In this document: positions 47,785-59,505 of the stretch, piece by piece
Layout: each line of letters starts with the position of its first letter
Position numbering within the stretch: position 1 is the first letter of the stretch
DNA from: Chinchilla lanigera
Taxonomy: Eukaryota; Chordata; Mammalia; Rodentia; Chinchillidae
Assembly: GCF_000276665.1 (NCBI RefSeq)
Contig: NW_004955438.1
Span: forward strand, 11,859,237-11,923,236
Length of the DNA: 64,000 nt
Reading direction: 5' to 3'
Position numbers and translations under genes: made by a program
Notes under the pieces: generated by a model
Told to the model about the DNA's origin: nothing
Seen by the model: only the letters and a program-made list of their open reading frames with translations
The model's database searches: none

Positions 47785-47950
47785 CAGGGCTTTCAAGTTG
47801 AACTACATTCCCAGCTCTTTTTACTGTTTTCTTTTCAGAAAGGGTCTCAATAAGTTGCTAAGTTGCCCAGACTGGGCTAGAACGTGGGATCCTCCTGCCT
47901 CAGCCTCCTGGAGTGCAGGGATTATAGGTGTGTATCACCGCACCTGCCTG
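47785..47950 (-). repeat. B1-dID dimeric SINE
   Basis: Antisense: a short ID-like piece (GGGCTTTCAAGTTGAACTAC), then TTTCAGAAAGGGTCTCAATA, GCCCAGACTGGGCTAGAACG, CTGCCTCAGCCTCCTGGAGT and GTATCACCGCACCTGCCTG. Confidence 0.85.
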
Positions 47951-49204
47951 CAGGTGATTCTTTACATTCTGCTAAGTGCTGGTTAAGACATGGGCAAAGC
48001 GCTATGGGAATCAAACGGTTGTGCTGAAGCATGTTGGAGAACGGGTAGGCAAGTATGAGGAGGAAGAACAAGGGGTCCCCAAGGCAAAATAATCCAGAAC
48101 TCTGAGGAAACACAGGATTCATGTAGGGCCAGGTACATGGGAGAGGGGAGAGAAAGAAAAAGTTAGAAACACAAAACAAATAAATCCTGTGATTTGTGGG
48201 TAAGGAGGCTGGGGAAAAAAAAGGGAGCAGAGTTCACCCAAAAATACAGGCTGACCCGGACCCTGGACCATCACACCCAGCATATAAACAAGGCCTGATC
48301 CTTCTAGAACCAGCAGCTGTCCAGCAGTGCACAGCACCAGGCTGCTGCTTCCCAAACCTGCCCTCTGTGGCCCAGGGTTAATCTCCCAGAGGCCTATTTC
48401 AGAGTATTTAAAAGCCAAATGGCCTCAATCCTCAGCCCCATCACTGCATCTTGTTCCTATGAGGTCACAGAGGGTAGTGCCCACCACAGCATCTGCCCAG
48501 CTGAGAGCTGAGACACGGCGTGAGAACTGAATAGGACACTAGAGGATTTATCAGGGTACAGGCACAGGAGGATGGCTCATCCGTTTCTGGACCCTTCTCA
48601 GGAACCCAAAGCACAGAACACGCAGGACAGATCTCCACAGCCTGAACTCAGGTTCATTCTGCTGACAACCTTACCATAGATGGCCAACAGGAGGCTGCCA
48701 GAGAGAAACTCCACCAAGGGTTAGGAGTTGGCTGACTCCCTGGCTTTGTACACACTCGGCAGATTTTCCTCACCATTCCATTCCTCCTGAACTGCAGCTT
48801 GCGAAAGTCTCCCAGGGGTCATAAGCCCATCTCCCTAGGGAGAAGGTGGACAGGGAAGGCAAGGACCATGTCCAGGAATACACACAGACAGCTACCAGCT
48901 ACATTGTCGGATCATGCTTTAGTTCCTACAGTTTCTCCCCCAACAGCCAGTTCTTGATTATCTATGGAGAGTTTATGGAAGACATGTTTACGGCTAGGGG
49001 TGGGTAAGGTTCATTTTGGATCACTCGATGAGCATGAAGACCTGAGTTCAATTCCCAGTACTGTAAGGAGCAGGGGTGGGGGTGGGGAGACACTCTCTCA
49101 GGACACTGCTGAGTGACCTGACCTGAACAGTTCAGCTTACAACTCAGGGGATATGCACACATTTTTTGTAAGAGTGATAAAAGTAGTATCAAACACCAGC
49201 AGCA
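47951..49204. other. Intronic sequence, faint ID remnant
   Basis: An ID-like 3' end (GACCTGAGTTCAATTCCCAG) lies near 49040-49060, followed by G-rich GGGGTGGGGGTGGGG (49073-49087). No gene is seen. Confidence 0.45.
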
Positions 49205-49375
49205 ATTTAACACTGAGAATCGACCATGTGCCCAGCACCTGGAGAAGCATGTGACATGTATTATTTCACTTAATTCTCCCAGGTAACAAGAAGGTAGGAG
49301 TACCATGACCTTACAGATAAGAAGATTATGGCCCTGACAGGTTTTCTAGCTTACCTAAGGTTAATGCAAGCAGTA
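49205..49375 (-). repeat. MIR SINE
   Basis: CCATGTGCCCAGCACCTGG, TATTTCACTTAATTCTCCCA, ACCTTACAGATAAGAAGATT and TTTCTAGCTTACCTAAGG in antisense order. Confidence 0.75.
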
Positions 49376-50616
49376 TGACATGAAAACCTGTACACTCAAC
49401 ATCAAAACACATCCAGAAGGATACCACTTTTAGACTTGTAGCAAGCTGCAATAAAACCATATCACAGATCTCCAAGTCAAAGGATAAAGACTTTTTGGAC
49501 CATCCACTGCACTGGATGAAGTAATATACACTCTAAATGGGACTGCCACACAAATAGATCTTGGACTGTGTACACACTTATGGAAGACTGTGTACACACA
49601 TTTTCTTTAATCATTTCAGATAAAAACTGAAGTCAAAAGTTGTTACTGTCATTAGAACAACTCTCCATTTGTGTTGCTGTCATGTGACCATTTCCTGATA
49701 CAATATCACCTTCCTGTTTGTATGCAAATTTCAAGTATCTCAGGTGGTCCTCAACAACTTGATAAAGGAATCTGAGATTATTAAGGTCATTTATAGCCAC
49801 AGAAAGACTGAAAGGATAAGGGCTTGCTCTAATGAGCACAATCACCAAAAGCCAGGCTTCAAACCTGGGTCTCCTGGTTTGCCAACATGAGAAAACCCAG
49901 CCTGCCAGAAACATCTCCCAATACGTGGATAAGGGCACAAGTACATGACCTCGAAGATCTTTACAGGGCCAGGTGCTGGTGTTCCCACACCTGAATCCAG
50001 GGCTAGGCTAAGATAAAGCAAATCCCAAATGGCGGGACAGCTGGTATACATCTGTGCCAATACTAACATTTTCTTCCCCTGCAGATGGGGCCCACAGTTT
50101 CTGAATTCACTTGCTGGGAAGAAAGTTCTTAAATTGTTTGTGTGTTATCGTCAGAGAAATTTTTCAAGGGGATAAGCGGGGAAAGAGCTTAGATGTGTTC
50201 TAAAATGGGTGAGGAAAAGCTCAAGCCCAAAGTTCTTTTGGAATTATCTACACTGGATTCATTTGACAAAAGAGACAGCCCTAAATCACATTCAATTCTT
50301 GGGACAGGGTCTCCATGGCCTGTTGGGTCCCACATACCACGGAGACGACAGGATTGACATCTCTGATAGATTAAGTCCTTATAGACACAAAATCAGTACG
50401 TAAGTGTCTACATAAGGCAATGTTATCAACCTCCCATGAGAAAACAAAAAGAAACGGATACAATATGATCAAAATATTCAGTGAATGCTTAAACTCCTTT
50501 CCAAATTATTATAGTAAAAGACACTTTGCCATTAATCTCCTTCAGATCAAATACACTTAATTCCATCACTCTTGCCATTTCAGTGTCTTTATGAAGTATG
50601 ATCAAAAATGTGGTGA
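49376..50616. other. Intronic sequence without recognised genes
   Basis: No named repeat. The 101-codon minus frame (49633-49938) has no domain. Part of the right end may belong to the mariner fossil that follows. Confidence 0.4.
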
Positions 50617-50832
50617 ATGCTGCTGTCAAGCGGAAATGTAGGCACATTTAAAAACACTGCGGTGCACCTTCATCCGCTTTTTTCACCAGATCTGGCACCA
50701 TGTGACTTGTGTCTCTTCCACAAAGTCAAATTGACCATGAAAGGTAAATGTTTTGAATCGATTCAGGAGCTCAAAGCAGCCACAACAGCACAACCAAAGA
50801 CACTCACAATAGAGGAGAGAAGGAAGCTGTGA
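50617..50832 (+). pseudogene. Mariner-type transposase fragment
   Basis: A 71-codon frame contains HPLFSPDLAPCDLCLFHKVK and then KGKCFESIQELKAATTA, recognisable as the C-terminal part of a Tc1/mariner transposase: the HPPYSPDLAPCDxxLFxxLK block with the last catalytic Asp, then the KGxxFxSxEE helix. The catalytic core upstream is missing and the frame ends early, so it is a dead fragment. The flanks show no clear inverted terminal repeats. A domesticated gene is unlikely from this length. Confidence 0.8.
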
Positions 50833-51186
50833 GGCTTTACCAGCCCCTGGCTTCCTCCTTTGGGGATGTTAGCTGATCTACTACCCAAGGCCGTGGCCCT
50901 TACTGAGTGCCCAGAAGCTCAGCCAACTTCTCCTTCAGATTCCAGGACTTGCTCCTTTACCCCACCACAGCCAGGGGGATGAAAGTTCCCTGACACCATC
51001 TGTAACATCTTCTCCCAGGGCAAGAATGCCATCACCTGAGCCCACCACTGTGAACTAGTACCTTATCAAACTCTCCTCAGTTACTCTGATGTGCCATCTG
51101 TCCCTTGCTAGAACCATGTGACTGACAAAGTTAAAAACAGAACTGATTACCCTAGAATGTTACTCTTAGAATCCACATGTCACATT
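50833..51186. other. Intronic sequence without recognised genes
   Basis: Nothing assignable; a few bases at its left may still belong to the mariner fragment. Confidence 0.4.
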
Positions 51187-51274
51187 GGGCTGAGGATATA
51201 GCTCAGCGGCACCACGCCTTGCATGGCAAGCGCAAGGTCCTGAGTTTGATTCCCTGTACTCTGCCCCAAAAAAC
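51187..51274 (+). repeat. ID SINE with perfect target duplication
   Basis: GGGCTGAGGATATAGCTCAG to GATTCCCTGTACTCTGCCCC and a short A tail, flanked by the 15-bp duplication AATCCACATGTCACA (51170-51184 and 51275-51289). Confidence 0.95.
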
Positions 51275-51289
51275 AATCCACATGTCACA

Positions 51290-52009
51290 ACATGTACATA
51301 ATAGTTCCTTTACATTTTCTCTGAGTCATAGGCAGAAAAAAAAAAAAAAATGTAGGCCATCAATGCTGCCATAATAATTTACCATACTATTGCATACCTT
51401 GAAGGAACAGCATTCATCTTCTTAAAAAGTGAAGTAAGCTTTGAAACATGAAAACTCAATTACAAAATAAGAGAAGTATGTTGTTACTAAAAATACTCTG
51501 TAGAATTCCTTTCTAAGTGCATCATCAATGATTACTATGTTTCAGAATCACTCCAATCACATAGAAAAACTGCAAATAAGACAACCGTGTAGGAGAGGTT
51601 TCCAATTTGACAAAGCCTGATTGAAACTACATCTTATCTGAAATACTGTATGGATCTGGTATTGACTATATGGCATGAGTTCACCTATTCTAATAGAAAC
51701 ACCATTCAAACTTTGTAAGAACTTAACCACTGATCTCATGCTGAGGAACACTGGTGTTTCATGCTAGGTCAGAGGAACCCACAGAAAATTAAAACAAGAC
51801 TGAAGTTTCTAATTTAAATACTATAAACAGCCTCATGGGATTAAAAAAAAAAAATCTCCAAGGAACCTACAGAATACAGTTGGGGGGGTGACATAACACA
51901 AATTGATACTCTTTAATCACTAAGGGAACTATTTAAATTCAGTGGTAATATCACCATGTTACAAACAAAATTTAAAAGGCTTTTAACAAATTAAATATGA
52001 GCCATGTTT

Positions 52010-52013
<4 letters not shown>
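51290..52013. other. AT-rich intronic sequence
   Basis: No gene; A runs at 51335-51350 and 51843-51854. Confidence 0.45.

Positions 52014-52045
<32 letters not shown>
52014..52045. repeat. (CA)n microsatellite
   Basis: About 15 CA units abutting the tail of an antisense ID; a (GATA)n-like stretch (52120-52148) lies on the other side of that ID. Confidence 0.95.
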
Positions 52046-52117
52046 TTGGTACCAGGAATCAAACTCAGGACCTTACACTTGCCAGGCAGGAACCTTGCCG
52101 CTGAGCTATACACCTGG
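52046..52117 (-). repeat. ID SINE
   Basis: TTGGTACCAGGAATCAAACT, ACTTGCCAGGCAGGAACCTT and GCCGCTGAGCTATACACC. Confidence 0.88.
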
Positions 52118-52148
52118 TCATATAGATAGATAGATATAGATATATATT

Positions 52149-52769
52149 AAATACACTGAAAGTGTGTTTCAATCAACACTCCATAGAGACTAAGGCTGTG
52201 GCACATTCTCTGCCACCAAGTGATCAAGTGCGGGCTTATCCCAGCCTTCCACTGAGCCCCAGGTTCCTGTGGTGAAGTGCTGGTTATTTTCCCAGGGCCC
52301 AGCCTGTTGGTACAGGTCCTGGAGTTACAGCATTTTAGAGGAAGTATTTTGCAACAGGTGTTAAGGGAGGGAGCACATAGGCAAGAATGTCTTTCTCTTG
52401 GGAAACCAAGATCTGAATACAATAACTTCAGTCCTCTCTAGTTAGAGCCTTCCTATGCAACACACTGCCAAGGTGTAATTCAGCACTTATTTGTGTGGCT
52501 ATTCTGTTCATGTCCGTCTCCTTAACCCACAGGGAAGCACTGTGACAGGAGGAGCTGTTTCCATCTTTGCTCATGGCCCACAGTCGTGTGCCCAGTGCCC
52601 TACCGTGTAGCAGGTTCCTAAGAGATTTGCAAATCACTTAAACCACTTTCCACAGCAAGACTGAGGGAAAAAAATGAAAGCCTGATAGTACACTGCATCT
52701 CCTTTTTGATAAAGTTTTGACTTTGGAACTTCTCATTGTCTCACTATTCCAACAGTAATTTAAGTCAAA
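52149..52769. other. Intronic sequence without recognised genes
   Basis: Nothing assignable. The motif ATTTTAGAGGAAGTATTTTGCA (52330 region) resembles ATTTTAGAGGAAGCACTTCACA at 44192, suggesting another shared old repeat. Confidence 0.4.
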
Positions 52770-53690
52770 GGTTAAGAAATACAAATTAAAATAAGAAGAT
52801 ATGATTACATGCTGATGGGAATGGCGACAATTTAAAGCACTGACAACACCACGTCTGGTTGGATGATAAAGTAACGGGAGCACTTACAATTTATTGGTAA
52901 AAATGTAAACTAGTACAACCATTTTGGAAAACAGTCTGGCAATTTATTCTTATAAAGTTAAATATATACTTACTATACAACCTGTTGATCCCATTGCTAA
53001 ACATTCCCTCATGAAAAATGAAGTAATGCATCCACAGAAAGACTTACACAAGAATGTTCAGATCAGCTTTATTCAAAATATCCCAAAACTGGAAAAGAAT
53101 TCACAGCCCACCAACAGGTTCCTGGATAAACTCACTGTGGTATGTCCACAAAAGGGAATACTACTCAGCAATAAAAGGAATGAAGTAACATTCCTTTTCA
53201 CAAAGTAACATTTTTGAGGGTGTGGTCACACACACAGCCATAATCCCAGCCCTGGAGGGGAAGGGTGGTGCTGAGGCAGGAGGATCCCTGCAAATTCAAG
53301 GCCAGCCAGGGCTACATAGTCAGTTGAAGGCCAGCCTGAACTACATGATGAGTTCCCTGCCTCAGTGGCCCCCACAAAGCAACATTTTTGATTGTCAAAA
53401 ACAACATGCTGAGAAAGCAAACCTAGACACAGAAGTATATTATTCTATGATTTTGTTAAGTGAAATTCTAGAAAAGATAAAACCAAACTATAAAGAAATT
53501 ACATTTATAGCCGCCGGAAGGCTTGGGTAGAAATTGAGGAAAATGACTAAATACAGGCTCCAGGAAACTTTTTGTGATGAAAATGTCCTGCATGTTGACT
53601 ATAGTAGTTTTTACAGGGGTGAACACATAATACACTTAATTATGTATAAATTATATCTCCATAAAGCTGATTTTACAAAAGCACATAAAT
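52770..53690 (+). mobile_element. L1 LINE ORF2 3' remnant, split by a B1
   Basis: Translated pieces such as CAACCATTTTGGAAAACAGT, TTTATTCAAAATATCCCAAA, and GGAATACTACTCAGCAATAA are the classic final ORF2 blocks of L1. The 94-codon frame (52924-53208) is the longest surviving piece. A B1 at 53218-53375 divides the copy, and L1 text continues to about 53690. Antisense to FOXN3. Confidence 0.85.
53218..53375 (+). repeat. B1 SINE inserted in L1
   Basis: GGTGTGGTCACACACACAGC to GATGAGTTCCCTGCCTCAG with the B1 duplication. Flanked by AAAGTAACATTTTTGA (53202-53217) and AAAGCAACATTTTTGA (53376-53391), a 16-bp target duplication with one difference. Confidence 0.92.
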
Positions 53691-53699
53691 TTAAAAATT

Positions 53700-53862
53700 T
53701 TAGGGCATGGTGGCTCACACCTGTAATCCCAGCACATGGGAGGCTGAGGCAGAAGGATCGTCATGAGTTCGAGACCAGCCTGAGCTACAAAGTGAGCTCA
53801 AGGCCAGCCTGAACTGCATAGCGAGACCCTGTCTCAAAAAGACAAAAAAAAAAAAAAAAATT
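53700..53862 (+). repeat. B1 SINE
   Basis: TAGGGCATGGTGGCTCACAC, CCAGCACATGGGAGGCTGAG, GAGTTCGAGACCAGCCTGAG and GCGAGACCCTGTCTCAAAAA. One of the better preserved B1 copies here. Confidence 0.95.
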
Positions 53863-54581
53863 TTTTTTAAAAACAAGCATCTTAACCAGGGATGTAAATT
53901 GGCACCATTGCCTCAAGTGAAATTCTTTCTTTTATTCAGCTTTTGATCATAATTTAAAGACGAAAGGGACCATGTTCAAAGGGCATAAAAGATAGCCTGA
54001 AAGGGTCTCATAGGTCAAGGGTGGGACAATTTAGACATCAGAACAATGACACAGAACAGCGATCCTAAAACTGACTAAATAAAACCCTGTAAGTCCAAAG
54101 TGAGTCACAGAGAAGATCTGTTGGCCTCCGTTAGAGGTAATTATTCCACTAATATTTTTCTATAAAAACTTCTCATTACCGTTACTTTTTAGGACCTATC
54201 AGCTCCTAAGCGAAGAGTCACCATTTACATTCTCCACTGAAATAATTGAGGCAAGAATCACCAGTGGGCACACACATGGTATAGGAGCCTCCCTACGACT
54301 ATCTGCTAAGTGCAAAAGGAAAAGCACACCTTCCGGTGAGAAGCTCACCTCACGTCACCACCACAGGCCTCTGATCAGTAACGGGGGACAAGCTGGTGGG
54401 ATGTGGCAGTTTACCCAGCACCCAGAATTGCCTGCCAACTACTGAAACAAACTTGACCTTGAACAAGTATTTGGATCTGACTTTCAAAAGACATAGGGAC
54501 AAGCTGAACAATACCACAAGAAAACAATCACCCAAATTCACGATGTAGGGAAATGCCACATTCTATATGCATGCATGTATC
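53863..54581. other. Intronic sequence without recognised genes
   Basis: Nothing assignable. Confidence 0.4.
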
Positions 54582-54893
54582 AACTGGCAGTATCAGGGAC
54601 TGAACCCAGGGTCTTCTTGCTAGGAATCTGTCTCCCTGGCCTTTTTATTTTTTCATTTTTGAGACAGGATCTCACTGAGTCCCTACATTGCTCAGGCTGG
54701 GTCAAACTTGTGATCGTAGGGGCTGGGGATTTAGCTCAGCGGCAAAGCGCCTGCCTGGCAAGCGCAAGGTCGTGAGTTCGGTTCCCGGTACCGGAGAAAA
54801 ACCAAAAAAAAAAAAAAACTTGTGATCATTTTGTCTCAGCTTCGCAAAGTACTGGGATTACAGGCATGCCCCACCACACTCAGCTTCAGAAAA
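54582..54893 (-). repeat. B1-dID dimeric SINE interrupted by a young ID
   Basis: Antisense dID part (GGCAGTATCAGGGACTGAAC) then B1 part (TTTGAGACAGGATCTCACTG), broken at 54715 by an ID and resuming with TTTGTCTCAGCTTCGCAAAG and CACCACACTCAGCTTC. Confidence 0.93.
54719..54815 (+). repeat. Young ID SINE nested in a B1-dID
   Basis: GGGGCTGGGGATTTAGCTCA to GGTACCGGAGAAAAACC plus an A run. The host sequence AAACTTGTGATC is duplicated on both sides (54704-54715 and 54816-54827). Confidence 0.96.
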
Positions 54894-54983
54894 AAAAATT
54901 TGTTTCAATTAATGTAATAAGAGGGATGGGAAGATTATACTAGACTGAAAAGAAAGAAGAATTAAAAAAATAATAGTTACAGG

Positions 54984-55067
54984 GTTGGGAATGTAGCTCA
55001 GTGGCACAGTGCCTACCTGGCAAGTGCAAGGTCCTGAGTTCAATTCCCGGCACCAAAAAAACAAACA
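54984..55067 (+). repeat. ID SINE
   Basis: GGGTTGGGAATGTAGCTCAG to CAATTCCCGGCACC with an A-rich tail; the flanks share TAGTTACAG. Confidence 0.93.
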
Positions 55068-55448
55068 AAAACTAGTTACAGAGCCTATACCTTCATTGGA
55101 TCTTAGTTTTAAAACAAAAATCAAAAGTTATTAAAGATCTTGGTGAACTTTTGTAGAAATCTGAATACAGATTAGATAGATACCTTACAGAATTATTTCA
55201 ACTTTTCTTGGGTATAAGAATAGTATCACGGTCATACAGAAGAATGTCTTTACTCCTGAGATTTATGCTGAATTTTTAAGGGTAAAGTGTCATTTCTGCA
55301 ACCTTTCTGTTTATCTGAGTTTTCTGATAATAAAAAAATGAGAAAGGAAAATAAGCAGAAGTAACATAACCACTGTAAAGTAACGTAACTAGGGTAAAGC
55401 CTTCCCCTAGACAGAACACCCTACCTATTATTCTATGTATCCTCACAG
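55068..55448. other. AT-rich intronic sequence
   Basis: Nothing assignable. Confidence 0.4.
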
Positions 55449-55830
55449 GTGTGATGGAATGGATTATCCTCACCACACCACCATCCCATTCCATCTGCTG
55501 AAGCCCTAACCTCCAGGATTTCAGAACATGACTATAGTAACTTATTTAGAAGTCTCACAGAGGTAGTTAAGTTAAAACGAGGGCATTAGTGGAGGTCCTG
55601 ATCCAATCTGATCCTGCCCTTGTAAGAACAGGCCATTTGGACACAGAGGGAAGACCATGTGCAGACACCATGAGAAGGTAGTCAAGGAGAGAGGTCTGGA
55701 AAACACCAGCCTAACTGGCACCTTGATCTCAGACTTCCAGCCTTCAGGCTTATGCATAAATAAATGCTGTTGTTTAAAATCACCATCCTGTGGTACACTG
55801 TTATGGCAGCCCCAGCCAACTAATATAACA
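55449..55830 (+). mobile_element. Old mammalian LTR (MLT1-like)
   Basis: TGCTGAAGCCCTAACCTCCA, GGTCCTGATCCAATCTGATC, GGCACCTTGATCTCAGACTT, CCAGCCTTCAGGCTTATGC and CAGCCCCAGCCAACTAATAT follow MLT1 order. Antisense to FOXN3. Confidence 0.8.
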
Positions 55831-56776
55831 GAAGTGAGTCCTAGGAGAAAGAGGAAGACTAGTCCCCAAACACGAACGGAGAAATGGCCGAGGCTCCCTT
55901 ATACATATTATGCTCCCACTGATAAGGAAAATCAAGAGCTCCAGGATGTCGTGCATGCATGCAGGGTATGGGAGCTGAGCAAGCTCCCCGGAATGACTTC
56001 CCGTCTGCAGCATCAGCTGGGAATACCCAGACTTGCTGGAATTGCAGGCTGTCTTCCCCATGCACCCACAGGACTGCTTCTCTCAGAGCCAGACATGTCT
56101 GGGGACATCCTTCACAGCCCTGCTGCTATCCTGGGAGAGACACCTAAAACACACAAATCTGTCTGCTGTATGTGATCAGACTTCGGATTTTTTACGGCTG
56201 AGCTGCAAGGTTTCAAATAAAGTCATTTCTCCTTAAAATAAAGGAAATATTCTCATGCTTATCATCATGAGAAGGGATACTTTAAATATTTCTTTAATAC
56301 TTTTTCTACTTTCTCAGAACGAAAAAAGAAATGCAAATAAAACTGGTAAGAAAGGCAAAGCAAGTGAGAACTCATCAGATGTCTTTTCTCATATTACTTG
56401 AATCACATCCTGGTTATGGGAACAGTGAGTCAGTCCCACAGTCTCAGAACGTGAGTGCTGGGAAGGGTCTTAGGGAGCTCCCAGTTGGCTTTTCTCACTT
56501 GACATTCAAGGGAACCAACCTTAGCTGGAAGCAGCTTATCCAAAAGCACATGGCTGTTGGTCTGGCCCAGTAGGAAAGAATGATCGTTCCAGAGTGCAAT
56601 AAACCACAACATAAACGACTGAGTTTTAGTAAAAAGGGGAATCCCCCCAAACAAGCTTAACTCAAATACAGAAGGAACTTTTTCCCACATCACTGACTTT
56701 ATCCTTTGCGGATGATTAGGGCCTCTCTTTGAAGCCTTATCCCTGCTATGGTCCTATTTTCCTGGCACACCAAGCT
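55831..56776. other. Intronic sequence without recognised repeats
   Basis: The 172-codon plus frame (55657-56175) starts inside the LTR and has no domain; its size reflects chance in GC-richer DNA. Confidence 0.45.
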
Positions 56777-57170
56777 TGCTATGGTTTGGATCTTAAATCT
56801 ACCCCAAATCCCATGAGTCAAAGGCTTAGTGCCCCAGAGTGTCACTTTTACTAGATGGTGGAACCCTTTAAAGGTTGATCCTGGGGGGGGTGTCTTTTGG
56901 TCACTGGGCACATGGGGCTCTAGAAGGGGTTTGGGGGACCCTGTTCCCTTCCCCTCCCCTCTCAATTTCACTTTCTGGCCACAAGGTAAAGCATGTGGCT
57001 CTGCCAGGTGCTCCAGCCATGATGTGCTGTCTCGCCACAGTCCCAAAGCAATAGAGCCAACTGATTATGGACTAAAAGCTCCAAAACTGTGAGCTAAGAT
57101 GAACCTTTCCTCTCTGTAAGGTGATTAGCACAGGTTTTTTTTTCCTTAGAGTGATGGAAAATTGACTCAT
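56777..57170 (+). mobile_element. LTR, MaLR/MT-like
   Basis: TGCTATGGTTTGGATCTTAA, GTGGAACCCTTTAAAGGTTG, TTTCTGGCCACAAGGTAAAG and ACTGTGAGCTAAGATGAACC appear in LTR order, ending GGAAAATTGACTCAT. AAGCT/AAGCC at the borders is a possible 5-bp duplication with one change. Antisense to FOXN3. Confidence 0.78.
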
Positions 57171-58333
57171 AAGCCTCAATTCTTCACCATGTTAAAGTCA
57201 AAAAGCAGCCAACTTTCCAACTTCCCTACGGACAAGATTCAGGTGGAGCTCTGTGGTGACAGTGCTGCCCGGTGGACTCACAAACTTGTCCTCCTGCTGT
57301 GCCCACCGTGAGGGTGACTCGAACTACTCCACTGCTGAGTCCTACCCCATGAGCAGGCAGTCACCTGCTCCTCACTAGGTGTGCTGAGGCTACACACCAG
57401 GATGTCACCTCGCCCTACAAAAAGTGGTATTGACGGCATCATCAACCTCGTGGCCCATGGGCAGTGCCCTGATCGCATGCAGAGCTGCCAATGCAATGCT
57501 CACCCACGAGAACTCAGAGTAAAGCCAGCCCTGAGATGCCCAGAGCTCTACATGCCAAACTGCAATCAAACTCAACAGCAGCAAGAAGAAAGCCTCCTTC
57601 TAAGACAGTCAATGGAAAGGTAACTGATCTGCCTCATCAGACACTACAGACAAAAAGCAATAAGCATTCTCTACTATGGACCACATGCTTCCAGGATTCC
57701 TGCGGTGACTCACGAAAAGATTATGCCTCCACCTTCCTAAGACTACAATCACATGGACAACAGATTTGCCTTTCATTTCACAAAGCACTTCCACAACGTC
57801 TGGCAACATGACCATTACAGCCACCTCCCTCTGACTCCACCACTGCCCATCCCATGAAGCACATGGCCGCATGCAGCGGCCCAGCTCTTGAGTTCAGGAA
57901 AGGCCTTGAGAGGTGTGCTTGAGTGAATGCAACGCCGGCACTGGCCAGCCCTGCAATGATCCTCTCAACTCTTCCCAAAGCTCCACCTGCTACCTCTGCA
58001 GCCCACTTACCCCTTGACTGGTGGTCATTCTCTCTAGGTGACCCTTAGGGGCCTTGAGTTCACCGTGGCCAGATCACCCCCCATCGCCTTCCCAGCAGCT
58101 CCCCCAAGCAAATCCCCTTTGCTCCCTACCATTGTCCCCTTCTGCTCCCCACCATGCAGGTGCTCCCACTCCCCGCCCCTCTAAGCAGATTCCCACTCTT
58201 CTTCCCATCTGCGCTCCCTACCACCTCCCAACCACCATCAGAGCCTATGGCATCTATCTCCATGAGAGCAGGTCTGACGTTGCCTGCCCCTGCCTACCAC
58301 CACCAGTCCAACCACCCTTATCATCCTAGCAGA
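57171..58333. other. C-rich intronic sequence, unrecognised
   Basis: The plus strand is rich in C (especially 58050-58330) and G-poor, with many CACC/CCAC triplets that inflate open frames on the plus strand (57381-57623, 57491-57811, 58154-58543). I recognise no protein in them. Confidence 0.45.
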
Positions 58334-58426
58334 GGGGCTGGGGATTTAGCTCAGCAGCAGAAGTGCCTGCCTGGCAAGCGCAAGGTTGTGAGTTCGGTTC
58401 CTGGTACCGGAGGGGAAAAAAAAAAA
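58334..58426 (+). repeat. Young ID SINE with perfect target duplication
   Basis: GGGGCTGGGGATTTAGCTCA to CTGGTACCGGAGGGG plus an A run, flanked by ATCATCCTAGCAGA (58320-58333 and 58427-58440). Confidence 0.96.
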
Positions 58427-58440
58427 AATCATCCTAGCAG

Positions 58441-59505
58441 AACCACTGCCTCTGCCTGGACTCTACCACATCACCACCCGTTCCTGATGCTCCAATCACC
58501 ACTTCCGCTCCACCTTCCCACCACCTTCCACTCCTCGCCATGATCCAGGCCTTCAACCTGTCCACAATGTAGATGGAAAGCATCCTAACTCTGAGGTGCG
58601 GAGGTCAAGCTCTTCACCACACAGCAGCTTCCCATCTTTCTGACCTTGTCTCATGCCAGCCCCATCCCCCAGCTCTCATGTTCTACATTCCACCGGGTTC
58701 CTCTCCAAACACATCTGCGTCCATCAGCATCTGCTCAAGCCACTGTCCAGACACAAATGCCCTTCAAGAGGAACCAAGGGACAGTGGGCTTTCGACGGGA
58801 AGGTTCTCAGTTCAGATTCTGCCCTGCTGCTTCCTGGCTGTGACCTGGGACAAGTGAGCATCCGTTTCCTTGTGTATAAAAGGGAATCAGGAATCACCTA
58901 CTTTGTGGAGTGTTGAGATCAGCAAAGTACAAGAAAAACACCTAACAGAAGGCTGGGGTTTGAGGCTAAGAAAACGTGGGCAGATTCTTGGCGGTGGCCT
59001 TGATCAGGACACAAATAAGGGGCAGTGAGGAGACTCATCGCCAGGAGGGAGGGTGCCCTATTGAGTCCAGAGTAGGAGAAGCGGCGGGCACGCTGGCAGC
59101 CCCTGTCCAACAGCCTCGCCTCAGCACTCTATTGCTTGAAACACTTGAGTAGTTTTGGATTTTGTCTTTCTTTCTTTGTCTTTTTTGGCTAGAGTCAGTA
59201 CCATCTGTGAATTACACTGCAGAGGCCAGGTTCTCAATAATTCGAGTTAGACCTTAGAGATCCTGAACTAAACATATGTCACACAAAAACATAAAGCCAC
59301 TCATATGCTTTCACCTACTAACTGGAAAAAAAGAGGCTTTTTTTTTTAAATCAAAGCCTACCTTTTTACAAACACAGAAATGTCAGGTTCTTTCCACGAC
59401 ACCTGCCATGGCAAAGACATCTCCCAACAGCCATGAGGAGCCACACACTAGCATCAGAGAGCGTAAATGCAATGTGTGGTTTTTAAATAAAAATTTGCCT
59501 TGAGT
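58441..59505. other. Intronic sequence without recognised genes
   Basis: The left part stays C-rich to about 58760. No named repeat. Confidence 0.4.

Noticed and set aside
55657..56175. 172-codon plus-strand frame
   Set aside because: It begins inside an old LTR and shows no domain.
57180..57620. Possible processed pseudogene in the C-rich block
   Set aside because: Several short frames read well, but I could not match any to a known protein, and no A tail or target duplication is visible.
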